Origin: Subdoligranulum variabile
Lineage (GTDB): Bacteria; Bacillota; Clostridia; Oscillospirales; Ruminococcaceae
NCBI RefSeq assembly: GCF_025152575.1
Contig: NZ_CP102293.1
Coordinates: forward strand, 62,001 to 126,000
Direction: 5' to 3'
Length of the DNA: 64,000 nucleotides
Position 1 is the first letter of the stretch. Each line of letters opens with the position of its first letter. Under the pieces are notes generated by a model that saw nothing but the letters and a program-made list of their open reading frames with translations, did no database searches and was not told the origin of the DNA. This document shows positions 1 through 11,354 of this stretch, one piece after another. The position numbers were made by a program, and so were the translations under genes.

Positions 1-301
1 TTCTCCATTTGCCAACGAGATTTTACCGCTTGGTGAAATTATAGATTTTATAAAAAATCAGGAATTTTACTAGCTTAAAATCTCATTTCGCAGTTCTATA
101 TTCAGTTTTCAAGGTACATCTGTCCTTCGGACATCTGTCCGCCTCGCTTGCGCGATGCGGTGTACATCCATCCGTTGGACTCGACCATCGAGTGTGTTAT
201 ACTTCGTTCAACTCGCTCCGTGAAGGGCTCGTTTCACTCCGTATAGCCTTCGAGGTCTTTGCATAAGGATTCTTGGGTTACCCAGCGCACTGGATAACCA
301 G
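1..301 (-). other. 16S-23S spacer: distal part and 23S leader
   Basis: No gene is seen here. On the minus strand this is the spacer after tRNA-Ile, leading to the 23S gene, which must start left of the window. Reading minus, the text ACCTTGAAAACTGAATA at about 101-117 is the leader element commonly found shortly before 23S in Firmicutes. Nothing resembling the 23S 5' end is visible by position 1. The 120-300 part has short GC-rich inverted segments but no open frame worth calling. Confidence 0.7.
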
Positions 302-378
302 TGGTGGGCTGAAATGGACTCGAACCATCGACCTCTCGGTTATCAGCCGAGTGCTCTAACCAGCTGAGCTATCAGCCC
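302..378 (-). tRNA. tRNA-Ile (GAT)
   Basis: Minus-strand cloverleaf starting GGGCTGATAGCTCAG. The anticodon stem-loop has GAT in the loop, the TTCGAGTC T-arm is present, and the 3' CCA is encoded at 302-304. It lies in the 16S-23S spacer just downstream of tRNA-Ala, the usual Ile/Ala pair of bacterial rRNA operons. Confidence 0.97.
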
Positions 379-381
379 AAA

Positions 382-457
382 TGGTGGAGATAAAGGGATT
401 CGAACCCTTGACCCCCTGCTTGCAAAGCAGGTGCTCTCCCAACTGAGCTATACCCCC
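382..457 (-). tRNA. tRNA-Ala (TGC)
   Basis: Minus-strand cloverleaf starting GGGGGTATAGCTCAG, anticodon TGC in the loop CTTTGCAAG, T-arm GGTTCGAATCC, and encoded CCA at 382-384. The acceptor stem pairs with two G-T wobbles. It is transcribed between 16S and tRNA-Ile in the same operon. Confidence 0.97.
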
Positions 458-530
458 GCGCCTTACAGCGTTTCGGGTTTCGCTGTCCCTTATGCTTCTG
501 AAGGTCTGTCGTGCTTTCGCACTTCAGGGC

Positions 531-559
531 CTTCAAAATTGAACAATACTGAAACTTGT
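531..559 (-). repeat. 16S precursor processing stem, 3' arm
   Basis: This 29-nt segment is the reverse complement of 2268-2296 with two mismatches, so the two arms flank the 16S gene. In the minus-strand transcript they can pair into a long stem enclosing the 16S, the usual RNase III-type processing helix of pre-16S RNA. Pairing is seen directly; the processing role is from knowledge of rRNA operons. Confidence 0.85.
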
Positions 560-609
560 TTCCCTGTCCGTAATGACTCAGACCAGCTGACTCATTACGT
601 CTGACTCCC

Positions 610-2142
<1,533 letters not shown>

Positions 2143-2267
2143 TGGTATTAAATCACTTTATAAGTGTTTAATCTTGTAAATCACTCAGACACAATCGCTT
2201 GCGTCCTATTTGAATTACTTGTAATTTGGAATTGATTTACGTGGGTTTCCACCCACGATAAGGTTCC

Positions 2268-2296
2268 ACAAGTTTCAGTTTTGTTCAATTTTCAAG
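2268..2296 (-). repeat. 16S precursor processing stem, 5' arm
   Basis: Partner of 531-559: 27 of 29 bases are complementary. It sits in the leader between the promoters and the 16S 5' end. A small separate hairpin (GTGGG/CCCAC, near 2240-2257) lies between it and the 16S. Confidence 0.85.
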
Positions 2297-2335
2297 GTCC
2301 TGCCCGCTGTTCGCATCTCGCGTGACAGCCTATTT

Positions 2336-2364
2336 ATTATATCTCGCGAAGTTCATTTTGTCAA
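2336..2364 (-). promoter_or_regulatory. rRNA promoter P2 (proximal)
   Basis: Minus strand: consensus -35 TTGACA (2359-2364), 17-bp spacer, consensus -10 TATAAT (2336-2341). It lies about 190 bp upstream of the 16S 5' end. Both hexamers match the housekeeping sigma consensus perfectly, as expected for a strong rRNA promoter. Confidence 0.92.
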
Positions 2365-2487
2365 GAACTTTTTTGAGATTTTTTGAAGTTTTTTCGAGGA
2401 GCGAAGCTCCCGAAAAGCTCTCAAAGGCTGTTGTTATGCGGTTTTTCAGCGGCCATCCGCGTCGCTTCCGCGCCGGACAGCCTGACT

Positions 2488-2516
2488 ATAATACCACCCC
2501 GAACTCACTTTGTCAA
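2488..2516 (-). promoter_or_regulatory. rRNA promoter P1 (distal)
   Basis: Minus strand: -35 TTGACA (2511-2516), 17-bp spacer, -10 TATTAT (2488-2493). It forms a tandem pair with P2 about 150 bp downstream, the usual arrangement for rRNA operons. The rest of 2143-2681 holds the leader, AT-rich DNA upstream of the promoters, and no gene. Confidence 0.88.
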
Positions 2517-2681
2517 CACCTTTTTTCAGATTTTTTTCTCTCCGCACTTTTGTTTCCCTCTTTAACTCGAAAGCGGCTTTTCCTCTTAAAGAAACAATAA
2601 GCCTATAAAATCATTCCACTCTATTTTCTGTTGTTTAACTTCCGGTTAATTTTTGTGCCTCCCGATTGAAGTACGGCTCAA

Positions 2682-2709
2682 TTGTTCCTCGGAAAAAGAA
2701 ACGGTATAA
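2682..2709 (+). promoter_or_regulatory. promoter-like sequence inside the 5' end of the recombinase ORF
   Basis: Plus strand: TTGTTC (2682-2687), 17-bp spacer, TATAAT (2704-2709), followed by AAGGAGG near 2721-2727. If it is used, RNA would start near 2716, so the TTG at 2682 could not be the start codon. No ATG, GTG or TTG lies at good distance after the AAGGAGG in the ORF frame. Promoter activity is inference. Confidence 0.5.
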
Positions 2710-5159
2710 TGGGAGTATCGCAAGGAGGGATAAACGATAACCGTTTAAACGAACACGGTTATGGCTTGAATAACGCACTGGCCTGCTTGTCCGGCGGTAG
2801 CGGAGACTGGTGTATCTACACCCGTTGCCAGCCCGGTCCCTATTACAAGGTCAGCGGTCCCTTCGACCTCAACATGACGGTAAAAATGACAAATACAATC
2901 GACCTTCCTGATACGCTGAATCTCCAGTGGCCCGAGCCTTCGACGGTCATTTATGTGCGAGTGCCGATGTCTATGGCCCGCACTTTGCAACGTCAGGGAA
3001 ACCGTAAACTAAGCGATTTATCTACACTGCGTCAGTGGCTTATTGAACATCTGGGGGTTGCCTACCGTGGCTATCTAGAGCTGGACCCCATCTCACTTGA
3101 ACCCAGCGCTAAAATTGCAGTAACCATCGGGCAAAACAGCCTGCTGGTACCGCCCATCCCGGTTCCTATAATGATGGCACGAACCGAACGGCTGGAAGTC
3201 GAACTGGGTGGTCAGATAGTTCCGGTCACCTATGTTCACGGTACGCTTGACAAATCCAAGCGTGAGCACCTTGTACATGGCAGTAAAACTCGATTTTACT
3301 ATCAATGCAGCCAGCCTACCCAAGGCATTGATATTCGGCTTGGCAAGCGTGTAATCGCCACTGCCCAGTTGGGAGAGATTTGGCACCGTGAAGATGGAAG
3401 TCCCCTCTGTCGGCACAACAGCTACAACGAATTCGTAGGTGAGCTGATTTTACCCGAACTGCCGCGGGGAGTTCTTGCCACCCTTAACAACAAAACGGGA
3501 ATCGACCGAAACGATCCCGATTGGGAAACTGTTTTCGATGCGCTATCAGAGTTTCCTCCCCAGAAAAACGCCATAAAATACAGCGAGGATGAACTGAAAA
3601 AGAAATGGATGAAACTCCTCAAAGCCGCGAATCCTGAAGATGAAGTAACCAGTGAAATTTCTGTTTGGCCAACCGGCACTCGTATTGATGTAGTCGACAA
3701 AGGGACAAATGACAAGTACGACATCTACGAACTTAAGGCGCATAAGGCCGAACCTCAGGATTTATATCAGCTTAAGATGTACTGGGACGGCCTTGTCCTT
3801 GAGGGAATCCAACCCACACGAGGTTTTTTACTCGTATCGGAGTACAGTGATGCCATTCAAAAGATGGCAAATGCCATGAATAGGGGTCAGTACAAGATCC
3901 TTATGGATGAGATAAAAGGCTATACTGCGGAAGACCTTACCAAAGAAGTGTATACAGAACTTCAATATAAGATTTGTCGCCACGCCTTGGAAGCAACTCG
4001 TGGCACCACTCAATGGTCTCCCGGAATGGAAGCTCCAGAGTCAGCAAAGAAGCGTCTAAATCTGCTTTACGAATTGATTCTGGATTTACAAAAAGTAAGT
4101 GGCTACGAAATTCCTGTTATCCCGAGCCGATATAACGGAAAGCCTTCGCACGATGAATTATTGCTAGCCAGAACAGACAGTGCTCGGAGTCTTCCATTCA
4201 ATGTTCTCCAGCAGCTCTGCAGTACTTCTGAAATACATGGTCAGATAGCATTGCTCATTGATACTGGTTTGCGCATCAGTGAATGCACAGGCCTCTTATA
4301 CAGCTCTCTCCACTGCATCCAAGGCTCTCAGGGCCAACTCTACTATATCAGTGTCACTGGTCAGTTCGATACTAAAAATGGCAAAAGAACTGAGTTTCCG
4401 AAAACCAATCCATCCTATAGAACCATCCCGGTATCCGTTGATTTAGGACGTCAGCTTATCTGCGCCATTGGCACGAATACAAAGGATAACAATTATTTCT
4501 TATCTCTGATGTGTAATCAATTGGGTGGTGAAGTCTCGGAGTCAAACAGCGCCCCAGCCGCCTTCCAAGACTATACCAGTAAGTTGATTTCAGGGGTTCT
4601 TCGCAAAAAAGAGAATTTTACGTTAATATCAAATGAACGCGCCTACACATTCGCCTCTAAAAAACAAGACCAATCTTTGCAGTCTATGGCGACCTGTCAC
4701 GCTCTGCGAAGGAACTTCTGTACATGGCTGCACTGTCGAGGCATTTCCACGCAAGAGCTCTACCAGCAGATGGGTCATGCCATGAAAACCATAGATAGTC
4801 GTTCTATGAACCGAGGTAAAACGCCTTCTGAACTATATGTCATGTGCTTACAGAAGTACGTACGCTCTACGGTATTTAGTCCTGCCCGCCATTTACGGTA
4901 TAATGCCGGCGGCAAATATACCTATACTGAAGTTCCTGCCTGCGGCATTGAACTTTCATTACCTCCGAATGGAACCTACGAAATCACTATCCAGGATACC
5001 GAACCTCAAAATCAAATTCTGGTGATAACCAACAGTTTGAAGGTGGAAGTGCGCTACAAGGAATCGTTACCCGCCAGATCCGATTCTTCAGAATTTCTGG
5101 CTAGAAACAATTTATTGGCAATTCAAAGCAAACGGTATCCGTTTCGGTCCGGCAAATAA
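2682..5159 (+). CDS. GHKL-ATPase fragment + PD-(D/E)XK nuclease + tyrosine-recombinase-like fusion
   Basis: An 825-codon frame with three recognisable parts. Residues about 20-300 resemble the back half of a GHKL (gyrase/Hsp90/MutL-type) ATPase: NEHGYGLNNAL looks like the second glycine box, followed by a transducer-like beta-rich region. Residues about 325-400 fit a PD-(D/E)XK nuclease: D336, E350-L-K352, then Q363-xxx-Y367. Residues about 500-735 fit a tyrosine recombinase: TGLRISE (R531), KNGKRTEFPKT (candidate Lys 565 or 568), H673-xx-R676, MGH (H699). A beta-rich tail of about 90 residues follows. The ATPase N-box and first glycine box are missing, because an in-frame TGA at 2667 closes the frame. 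The recombinase nucleophile Tyr is absent at its normal distance from H699; the nearest is Y719. Start codon is uncertain (TTG 2682, TTG 2766, or ATG 2874). It may be a 5'-truncated gene. Base use is more AT-rich than its neighbours. Confidence 0.6.
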   Translation: MFLGKRNGIMGVSQGGINDNRLNEHGYGLNNALACLSGGSGDWCIYTRCQPGPYYKVSGPFDLNMTVKMTNTIDLPDTLNLQWPEPSTVIYVRVPMSMARTLQRQGNRKLSDLSTLRQWLIEHLGVAYRGYLELDPISLEPSAKIAVTIGQNSLLVPPIPVPIMMARTERLEVELGGQIVPVTYVHGTLDKSKREHLVHGSKTRFYYQCSQPTQGIDIRLGKRVIATAQLGEIWHREDGSPLCRHNSYNEFVGELILPELPRGVLATLNNKTGIDRNDPDWETVFDALSEFPPQKNAIKYSEDELKKKWMKLLKAANPEDEVTSEISVWPTGTRIDVVDKGTNDKYDIYELKAHKAEPQDLYQLKMYWDGLVLEGIQPTRGFLLVSEYSDAIQKMANAMNRGQYKILMDEIKGYTAEDLTKEVYTELQYKICRHALEATRGTTQWSPGMEAPESAKKRLNLLYELILDLQKVSGYEIPVIPSRYNGKPSHDELLLARTDSARSLPFNVLQQLCSTSEIHGQIALLIDTGLRISECTGLLYSSLHCIQGSQGQLYYISVTGQFDTKNGKRTEFPKTNPSYRTIPVSVDLGRQLICAIGTNTKDNNYFLSLMCNQLGGEVSESNSAPAAFQDYTSKLISGVLRKKENFTLISNERAYTFASKKQDQSLQSMATCHALRRNFCTWLHCRGISTQELYQQMGHAMKTIDSRSMNRGKTPSELYVMCLQKYVRSTVFSPARHLRYNAGGKYTYTEVPACGIELSLPPNGTYEITIQDTEPQNQILVITNSLKVEVRYKESLPARSDSSEFLARNNLLAIQSKRYPFRSGK
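2737..2762. promoter_or_regulatory. perfect 8-bp inverted repeat, possible operator
   Basis: ATAACCGT (2737-2744) and ACGGTTAT (2755-2762) are perfect inverted copies separated by 10 bp. They lie about 20-45 bp after the predicted transcription start of the recombinase ORF. That position suits a repressor site or an mRNA hairpin near the ribosome site, but no regulator gene is visible nearby. Confidence 0.35.
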
Positions 5160-5178
5160 CATAGATTTTTACCGATTT

Positions 5179-5435
5179 TATTCAATACGAGTTCCCTATG
5201 GACTAATCGCCCCTCAAATCTCCAAGATGGTGCGAAACGGAAAATGCCGGGTCAAAAAAGCAAAAACTTCTACGCATAAAATCATTGTGCATCGTGTACA
5301 ATTCCGTCTTTCAAAATTTTCTGTTTTGTCAAAGCCAGATTAAGTAAAAAAGCGCGAAAATTATGTATCTTTGATGCAAAAACAGCCCCTTCAAAATCGG
5401 GGTATTTTGCGCTATTCAATACGTATTCAATACGA
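5179..5435. repeat. three copies of TATTCAATACG after the recombinase ORF
   Basis: TATTCAATACG occurs at 5179-5189, 5413-5423 and 5424-5434; the last two are in direct tandem, and the first and third extend with GAG or GA. They lie between the recombinase stop and tRNA-Pro. Repeated short sites next to a recombinase gene and a tRNA can be recombination or accessory binding sites, but that is inference. The rest of 5160-5494 has no convincing gene; a 38-codon basic frame at 5227 has no good ribosome site. Confidence 0.6.
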
Positions 5436-5494
5436 GAGCCGAAAAAGCGCTCCATGCCGAAAATATAGAAGTCCGTTTTATGATACAAGCAAAG

Positions 5495-5534
5495 AAAAAG
5501 GACCTTGGAACCTACGTTCCACGGTCCTTTTTTA
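5495..5534 (-). terminator. terminator after tRNA-Pro (may also stop the plus strand)
   Basis: Hairpin with arms GGACCTTGGAAC and GTTCCACGGTCC around a CTAC loop, flanked by A-rich and T-rich tracts on both sides. It lies just past the 3' end of the minus-strand tRNA-Pro. Confidence 0.85.
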
Positions 5535-5556
5535 GCTGACCCTGACGGCCCTTGTT

Positions 5557-5633
5557 TGGTCCGAGTGGCGAGAGTCGAACTCACGGCCTCTTGAACCCCA
5601 TTCAAGCGCGCTACCAAACTGCGCTACACCCGG
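5557..5633 (-). tRNA. tRNA-Pro (GGG)
   Basis: Minus-strand cloverleaf: acceptor CCGGGTG/CACTCGG, D-arm GCGCAGTTTGGTAGCGC, anticodon arm CTTGA-ATGGGGT-TCAAG with anticodon GGG, T-arm GTGAGTTCGACTCTCGC, and encoded CCA at 5557-5559. It reads codon CCC. It has its own consensus promoter and terminator. The recombinase ORF ends about 400 bp from its 3' end. Confidence 0.95.
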
Positions 5634-5665
5634 TCGGAACTGGGCTGTCTCGAATCAGCTTGTTT

Positions 5666-5694
5666 ATTATAAGCCCATTTGCAAAAAATGTCAA
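5666..5694 (-). promoter_or_regulatory. tRNA-Pro promoter
   Basis: Minus strand: TTGACA (5689-5694), 17-bp spacer, TATAAT (5666-5671), about 33 bp before the tRNA. Both boxes are consensus. It lies between atpC and the tRNA. Confidence 0.92.
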
Positions 5695-5742
5695 CACATT
5701 TTTTGATTTTTTTCAAAACTTTTTTTGAGCTTACAATTCACG

Positions 5743-6147
5743 CTATCGACTTGCCACACTGCCACGTACCAGCGCACGCTTAAGCCGGGCTTCCGCCAGC
5801 TCAATTTCGTGCTTATCAATTCCTTTCTGGGCCAGAATAGCTTCCGCACGTGCCTTACTGCGCGCTACACGCTCTACGTCAATGGCATCCGCCCATTCAA
5901 AGGTCGTCGCAAGAAGACGACAATCCCCGCCTATCATACTGAGCATACCACCCATGCAGGCCGCCCGGCGTACAGTTCCATTCTCCGTGGTAATACGGGC
6001 TTCTCCCATACCTACCGCTGTGCAATAATCAATATGCCGCGCGAGCAGCTCCACCTGCCCGCCGATGGTGCGGCAAGACAGAGATTTGACCTCACCGTCA
6101 AATGCAACGCCATCCGGAGTCAAAATCTTCAGAGGGAAACTTGCCAT
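5743..6147 (-). CDS. atpC: F-type ATP synthase subunit epsilon
   Basis: 134 residues, normal length. It is the central-stalk subunit on the c-ring side of F1, coupling rotation to catalysis and often inhibiting ATP hydrolysis. The N-terminal beta-sandwich starts with FPLKILTPDGVAFDGEV; the C-terminal helical hairpin carries the charged stretch about residues 90-130. It is the last gene of the atp operon, 12 bp after atpD. No hairpin terminator is visible between its stop and the tRNA-Pro promoter, so some operon transcripts may run into tRNA-Pro. Confidence 0.93.
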   Translation of the reverse strand: MASFPLKILTPDGVAFDGEVKSLSCRTIGGQVELLARHIDYCTAVGMGEARITTENGTVRRAACMGGMLSMIGGDCRLLATTFEWADAIDVERVARSKARAEAILAQKGIDKHEIELAEARLKRALVRGSVASR

Positions 6148-6159
6148 AGGCCCGCCTCC

Positions 6160-8426
<2,267 letters not shown>

Positions 8427-8448
8427 CACCATCACCTCCCTTTACGGC

Positions 8449-9984
8449 TTAGTTCTCTTTCTGGAATTTTTCAGTAAACGCTGTCAGAACAGCCTTAAGT
8501 TTTTCCTCAGTTTCTGCTTTCAGATCCCCGGTCGTTCGGATGATTTCCATAACATCCGCAGCGTCCGAATCTTCATCGAGGTACTGGTACAGTTCCCGTT
8601 CATAGGATGCAATTGCGGGCACCTCAATTTCCTTCAGATATCCGTGTACCGTGGCATAGAGAATGGCCACCTGTTTTTCCACCGCAACAGGGCTGTTGCG
8701 GTCCTGCTTGAGGACTTCTACAATACGCTCCCCCTGGGCCAGACGCGCTTTGGTGTCGGCATCCAGATCAGAGCCAAACTGAGCAAAGCCCTGCAATTCA
8801 CGATACTGAGAATAAATCAGCTTCAGCGTACCGGCCACTTTCTTCATGGCCTTGATCTGGGCGTTGCCGCCAACACGAGACACCGAAATACCCGGGTTGA
8901 CAGCAGGACGAATGCCCGCGTGGAACAACTCGGTTTCCAGGAAGATCTGACCATCGGTAATAGAAATAACGTTGGTGGGAATATAGGCCGCCACGTCACC
9001 TGCCTGCGTCTCGATGATGGGCAGTGCCGTCAGAGATCCGCCGCCCTTCTCATCGCTGAGCTTAGCTGCACGTTCCAGCAACCGGCTGTGCAGATAGAAG
9101 ACGTCGCCAGGGTACGCTTCTCGTCCGGGCGGGCGCCGAATCAGCAGAGACAGCGCACGGTAAGCCACCGCATGTTTAGAAAGATCATCATAGATGATCA
9201 GCACATGCTTTCCCTTCTGCATGAAATACTCGCCCATGGCGCATCCGGCGTACGGAGCAATATACTGCAGCGGAGACAGTTCCGACGCAGTTGCACAAAC
9301 CACTGTGGTATAAGCCATCGCACCGTTCTTTTCCAGGTTTTCTACCAGCGAAGCAACGGTAGAACGCTTCTGGCCGATCGCCACGTAAATGCAAAGGACA
9401 TCCTTGCCCTTCTGATTGATGATCGTGTCAGTTGCGATGACCGTCTTGCCGGTCTGGCGGTCACCGATAATCAGCTCGCGCTGACCTCGCCCGATGGGAA
9501 TCATCGAGTCGATGGCCTTGATGCCGGTCTGCAGCGGCTGTTTCACCGGTTGACGGTCAATGATACCCGGCGCCGGAGATTCGATGGCTCGGTAATCTGC
9601 CGCTTCAATGGGGCCTTTTCCGTCAATGGGCTGTCCCAGGGCGTTGACCACACGGCCAATCATCTTCTCGCCCACCGGGACAGAAACTACTTTTCCAGTA
9701 CGGCGAATGCCGTCTCCCTCTTTGATACCACTGTCATCGCCCAGCAGAACAATGGAAACGCTGTTTTCTTCCAGATTCTGAGCCATGCCGTAGGTGCCGC
9801 TGTCAAACTGCACCAGTTCGCCAGCCATACAGTTATCAAGCCCCGAGGCGCGGGCAATACCGTCACCTACCATCGTGACAGTGCCGGTTTCGGACTGCTC
9901 AATGGCATTCTGATAGTACTTGATCTGGGAGCGAATAATGCGAGAAATTTGTTCGGGTTTCAGTTGCACGGTTTGTTTCACCAC
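8449..9984 (-). CDS. atpA: F-type ATP synthase subunit alpha
   Basis: 511 residues, full length. It is the non-catalytic nucleotide-binding subunit of F1, with Walker A GDRQTGKT and the [14 protein letters not shown] segment. The start is GTG (9984, or the adjacent GTG 9981) with a weak ribosome site, unusual for this operon. The gap to atpH is 27 bp, so translation may depend partly on upstream genes. Confidence 0.96.
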   Translation of the reverse strand: MVKQTVQLKPEQISRIIRSQIKYYQNAIEQSETGTVTMVGDGIARASGLDNCMAGELVQFDSGTYGMAQNLEENSVSIVLLGDDSGIKEGDGIRRTGKVVSVPVGEKMIGRVVNALGQPIDGKGPIEAADYRAIESPAPGIIDRQPVKQPLQTGIKAIDSMIPIGRGQRELIIGDRQTGKTVIATDTIINQKGKDVLCIYVAIGQKRSTVASLVENLEKNGAMAYTTVVCATASELSPLQYIAPYAGCAMGEYFMQKGKHVLIIYDDLSKHAVAYRALSLLIRRPPGREAYPGDVFYLHSRLLERAAKLSDEKGGGSLTALPIIETQAGDVAAYIPTNVISITDGQIFLETELFHAGIRPAVNPGISVSRVGGNAQIKAMKKVAGTLKLIYSQYRELQGFAQFGSDLDADTKARLAQGERIVEVLKQDRNSPVAVEKQVAILYATVHGYLKEIEVPAIASYERELYQYLDEDSDAADVMEIIRTTGDLKAETEEKLKAVLTAFTEKFQKEN

Positions 9985-10011
9985 TCAATCTATAAAATGG
10001 GGCGTTCTTCG

Positions 10012-10548
10012 TTATAGAACCACGTTGGCAATGTCCTCGCGCAGCAATTCCAAACGACGCTGCACGGTACCATCCAAGCGTTCGCCCGCCAGATCGAGGC
10101 GCAATCCGGCAAGAACCGACGGGTCCGTCTTTTCGCTCAGATGGATGGTCTTGCCCGTTTTTGCCTCCAATTTGGCAATCAGCTTTTCGCGTTCTGCCTC
10201 GGACAGCGGTACTGCCGAGGTCACAGTCGCTTCCAAAATGCCATGCTCTTCATTGTACTGCTGCCGATAGGCTTCCAGACACCCGGAAAGCTCTCCTATC
10301 AGATCCGCTTCACACAAGACCTTGAGGAAATTCACCACATACGGATGCATCCCCTCAAAAGCCTTGTCCAGCAACGCACACCGTTCCCTTTTGGGAATGC
10401 TGGGCGTTTGCAGAAGTCGGAGATAGGAAGGTTCCTGCTTGCAGCAGGCATCAGCCAAAATGAGCTCCTGCAGAATAGGTTCCGTCAGCGATTCTTCCGC
10501 TGCCAGTTCGTAGAGACTGCTTCCATAACGCTTGGCCTGTTCGGTCAT
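10012..10548 (-). CDS. atpH: F-type ATP synthase subunit delta
   Basis: 178 residues, the peripheral-stalk subunit that links F1 alpha to the b subunits. The OSCP-like N-terminal helical domain starts with QAKRYGSSLYELA, and the C-terminal part has EAKTGKTIHL and PSVLAGLRLDLAGERLDGT. Its ATG overlaps the atpF stop by 4 bp (ATGA), suggesting translational coupling. Confidence 0.94.
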   Translation of the reverse strand: MTEQAKRYGSSLYELAAEESLTEPILQELILADACCKQEPSYLRLLQTPSIPKRERCALLDKAFEGMHPYVVNFLKVLCEADLIGELSGCLEAYRQQYNEEHGILEATVTSAVPLSEAEREKLIAKLEAKTGKTIHLSEKTDPSVLAGLRLDLAGERLDGTVQRRLELLREDIANVVL

Positions 10549-11051
10549 GAGGCATCCCCCACATTCCGGATGAATTCGTCAATCAAGGCCTGATGATCCG
10601 CCGTATTGATCTCGCGTTCCACTACCTTGCTGGCAATCTCTACCGCGATACCGCCGATCTCATTTTTCAGGTCATTGACTGCTTTTTTGCGTTCCTGCGC
10701 CATCTCAGCTTCGGCTGCATTCCGCAAAGCCTGCGCCTCGGCACGGGCCGCGTTTACGATTTCCTCTTCGCGCTTCTGTGCGCGGGTCGTAGCTTCCCGA
10801 AGCATGTCGTCCTGTTCGGCTTTGATGCTCTGCAAATGTGCCTGGTATTCTTTTTCAAGATCAGCCGCCTTTTGCTTTGCATCCGCCGCCTCGGCGTACA
10901 TGTTGTCGATTTCCTGTTGGCGGTCGTCGATCATCCGTTTGACCGGTTTAAACAGGAAATGGCGCAGCACCGCAAAGGTGATGAGCATATTGCAGAAGGT
11001 GAAAAGCGCCGTCCACGGATTAACGCCGACAAAGCTTTCAAATCCCGTCAT
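10545..11051 (-). CDS. atpF: F-type ATP synthase subunit b
   Basis: 168 residues. One N-terminal membrane helix (about residues 10-30, ALFTFCNMLITFAVLRHFLF) is followed by a long charged coiled coil rich in Ala, Glu, Lys and Gln, the peripheral stator stalk. Length and order match the family. It sits 34 bp after atpE. Confidence 0.95.
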   Translation of the reverse strand: MTGFESFVGVNPWTALFTFCNMLITFAVLRHFLFKPVKRMIDDRQQEIDNMYAEAADAKQKAADLEKEYQAHLQSIKAEQDDMLREATTRAQKREEEIVNAARAEAQALRNAAEAEMAQERKKAVNDLKNEIGGIAVEIASKVVEREINTADHQALIDEFIRNVGDAS

Positions 11052-11085
11052 AAGTCATCCCTCCTTCCGTATTCTTCGTATTTCA

Positions 11086-11325
11086 TCAGAAAACGAAGAG
11101 AAGCAGCAGGGAGATAACCAGCGAATAAATGCCGGTGGACTCGGTAATGGCGCAGCCCAGAATCATGTTGGTGCGCAGGACATTGGTCATTTCAGGCTGG
11201 CGGGACATACCCTCCAACGCCTTGCCCACAGCATTGCCTTCACCGATAGCCGGACCAATGGCTCCGAATCCGATTGCGATACCAGCACCAATCGCGCAGG
11301 CGGCTTTTACAATTGCAGCTTCCAT
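11086..11325 (-). CDS. atpE: F-type ATP synthase subunit c, two-carboxylate Na+-type
   Basis: 79 residues forming two membrane helices, the monomer of the rotor ring. The ion-binding helix reads ILGCAITESTGIYSLV, with E62, S63 and Y67; the first helix has GPAIGEG, giving a second carboxylate, E29. E29/E62 correspond by position to the two Glu of the Na+-driven Fusobacterium nucleatum c-ring, and ES-TGIY is the Na+ ligand pattern. Na+ coupling is therefore predicted, not proven. The start is ATG 11325 after ATAGGAGGAACCCCT; the upstream in-frame extension lacks a ribosome site. Confidence 0.95.
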   Translation of the reverse strand: MEAAIVKAACAIGAGIAIGFGAIGPAIGEGNAVGKALEGMSRQPEMTNVLRTNMILGCAITESTGIYSLVISLLLLFVF

Positions 11326-11354
11326 AGGGGTTCCTCCTATAATAAAATACAAAA

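Noticed and set aside
5227..5343. 38-codon basic frame after the recombinase
   Set aside because: No good ribosome site or homology; only one ATG with AT-rich surroundings.
5282..5617. 111-codon minus-strand frame
   Set aside because: Starts inside tRNA-Pro and runs through its terminator; no ribosome site.
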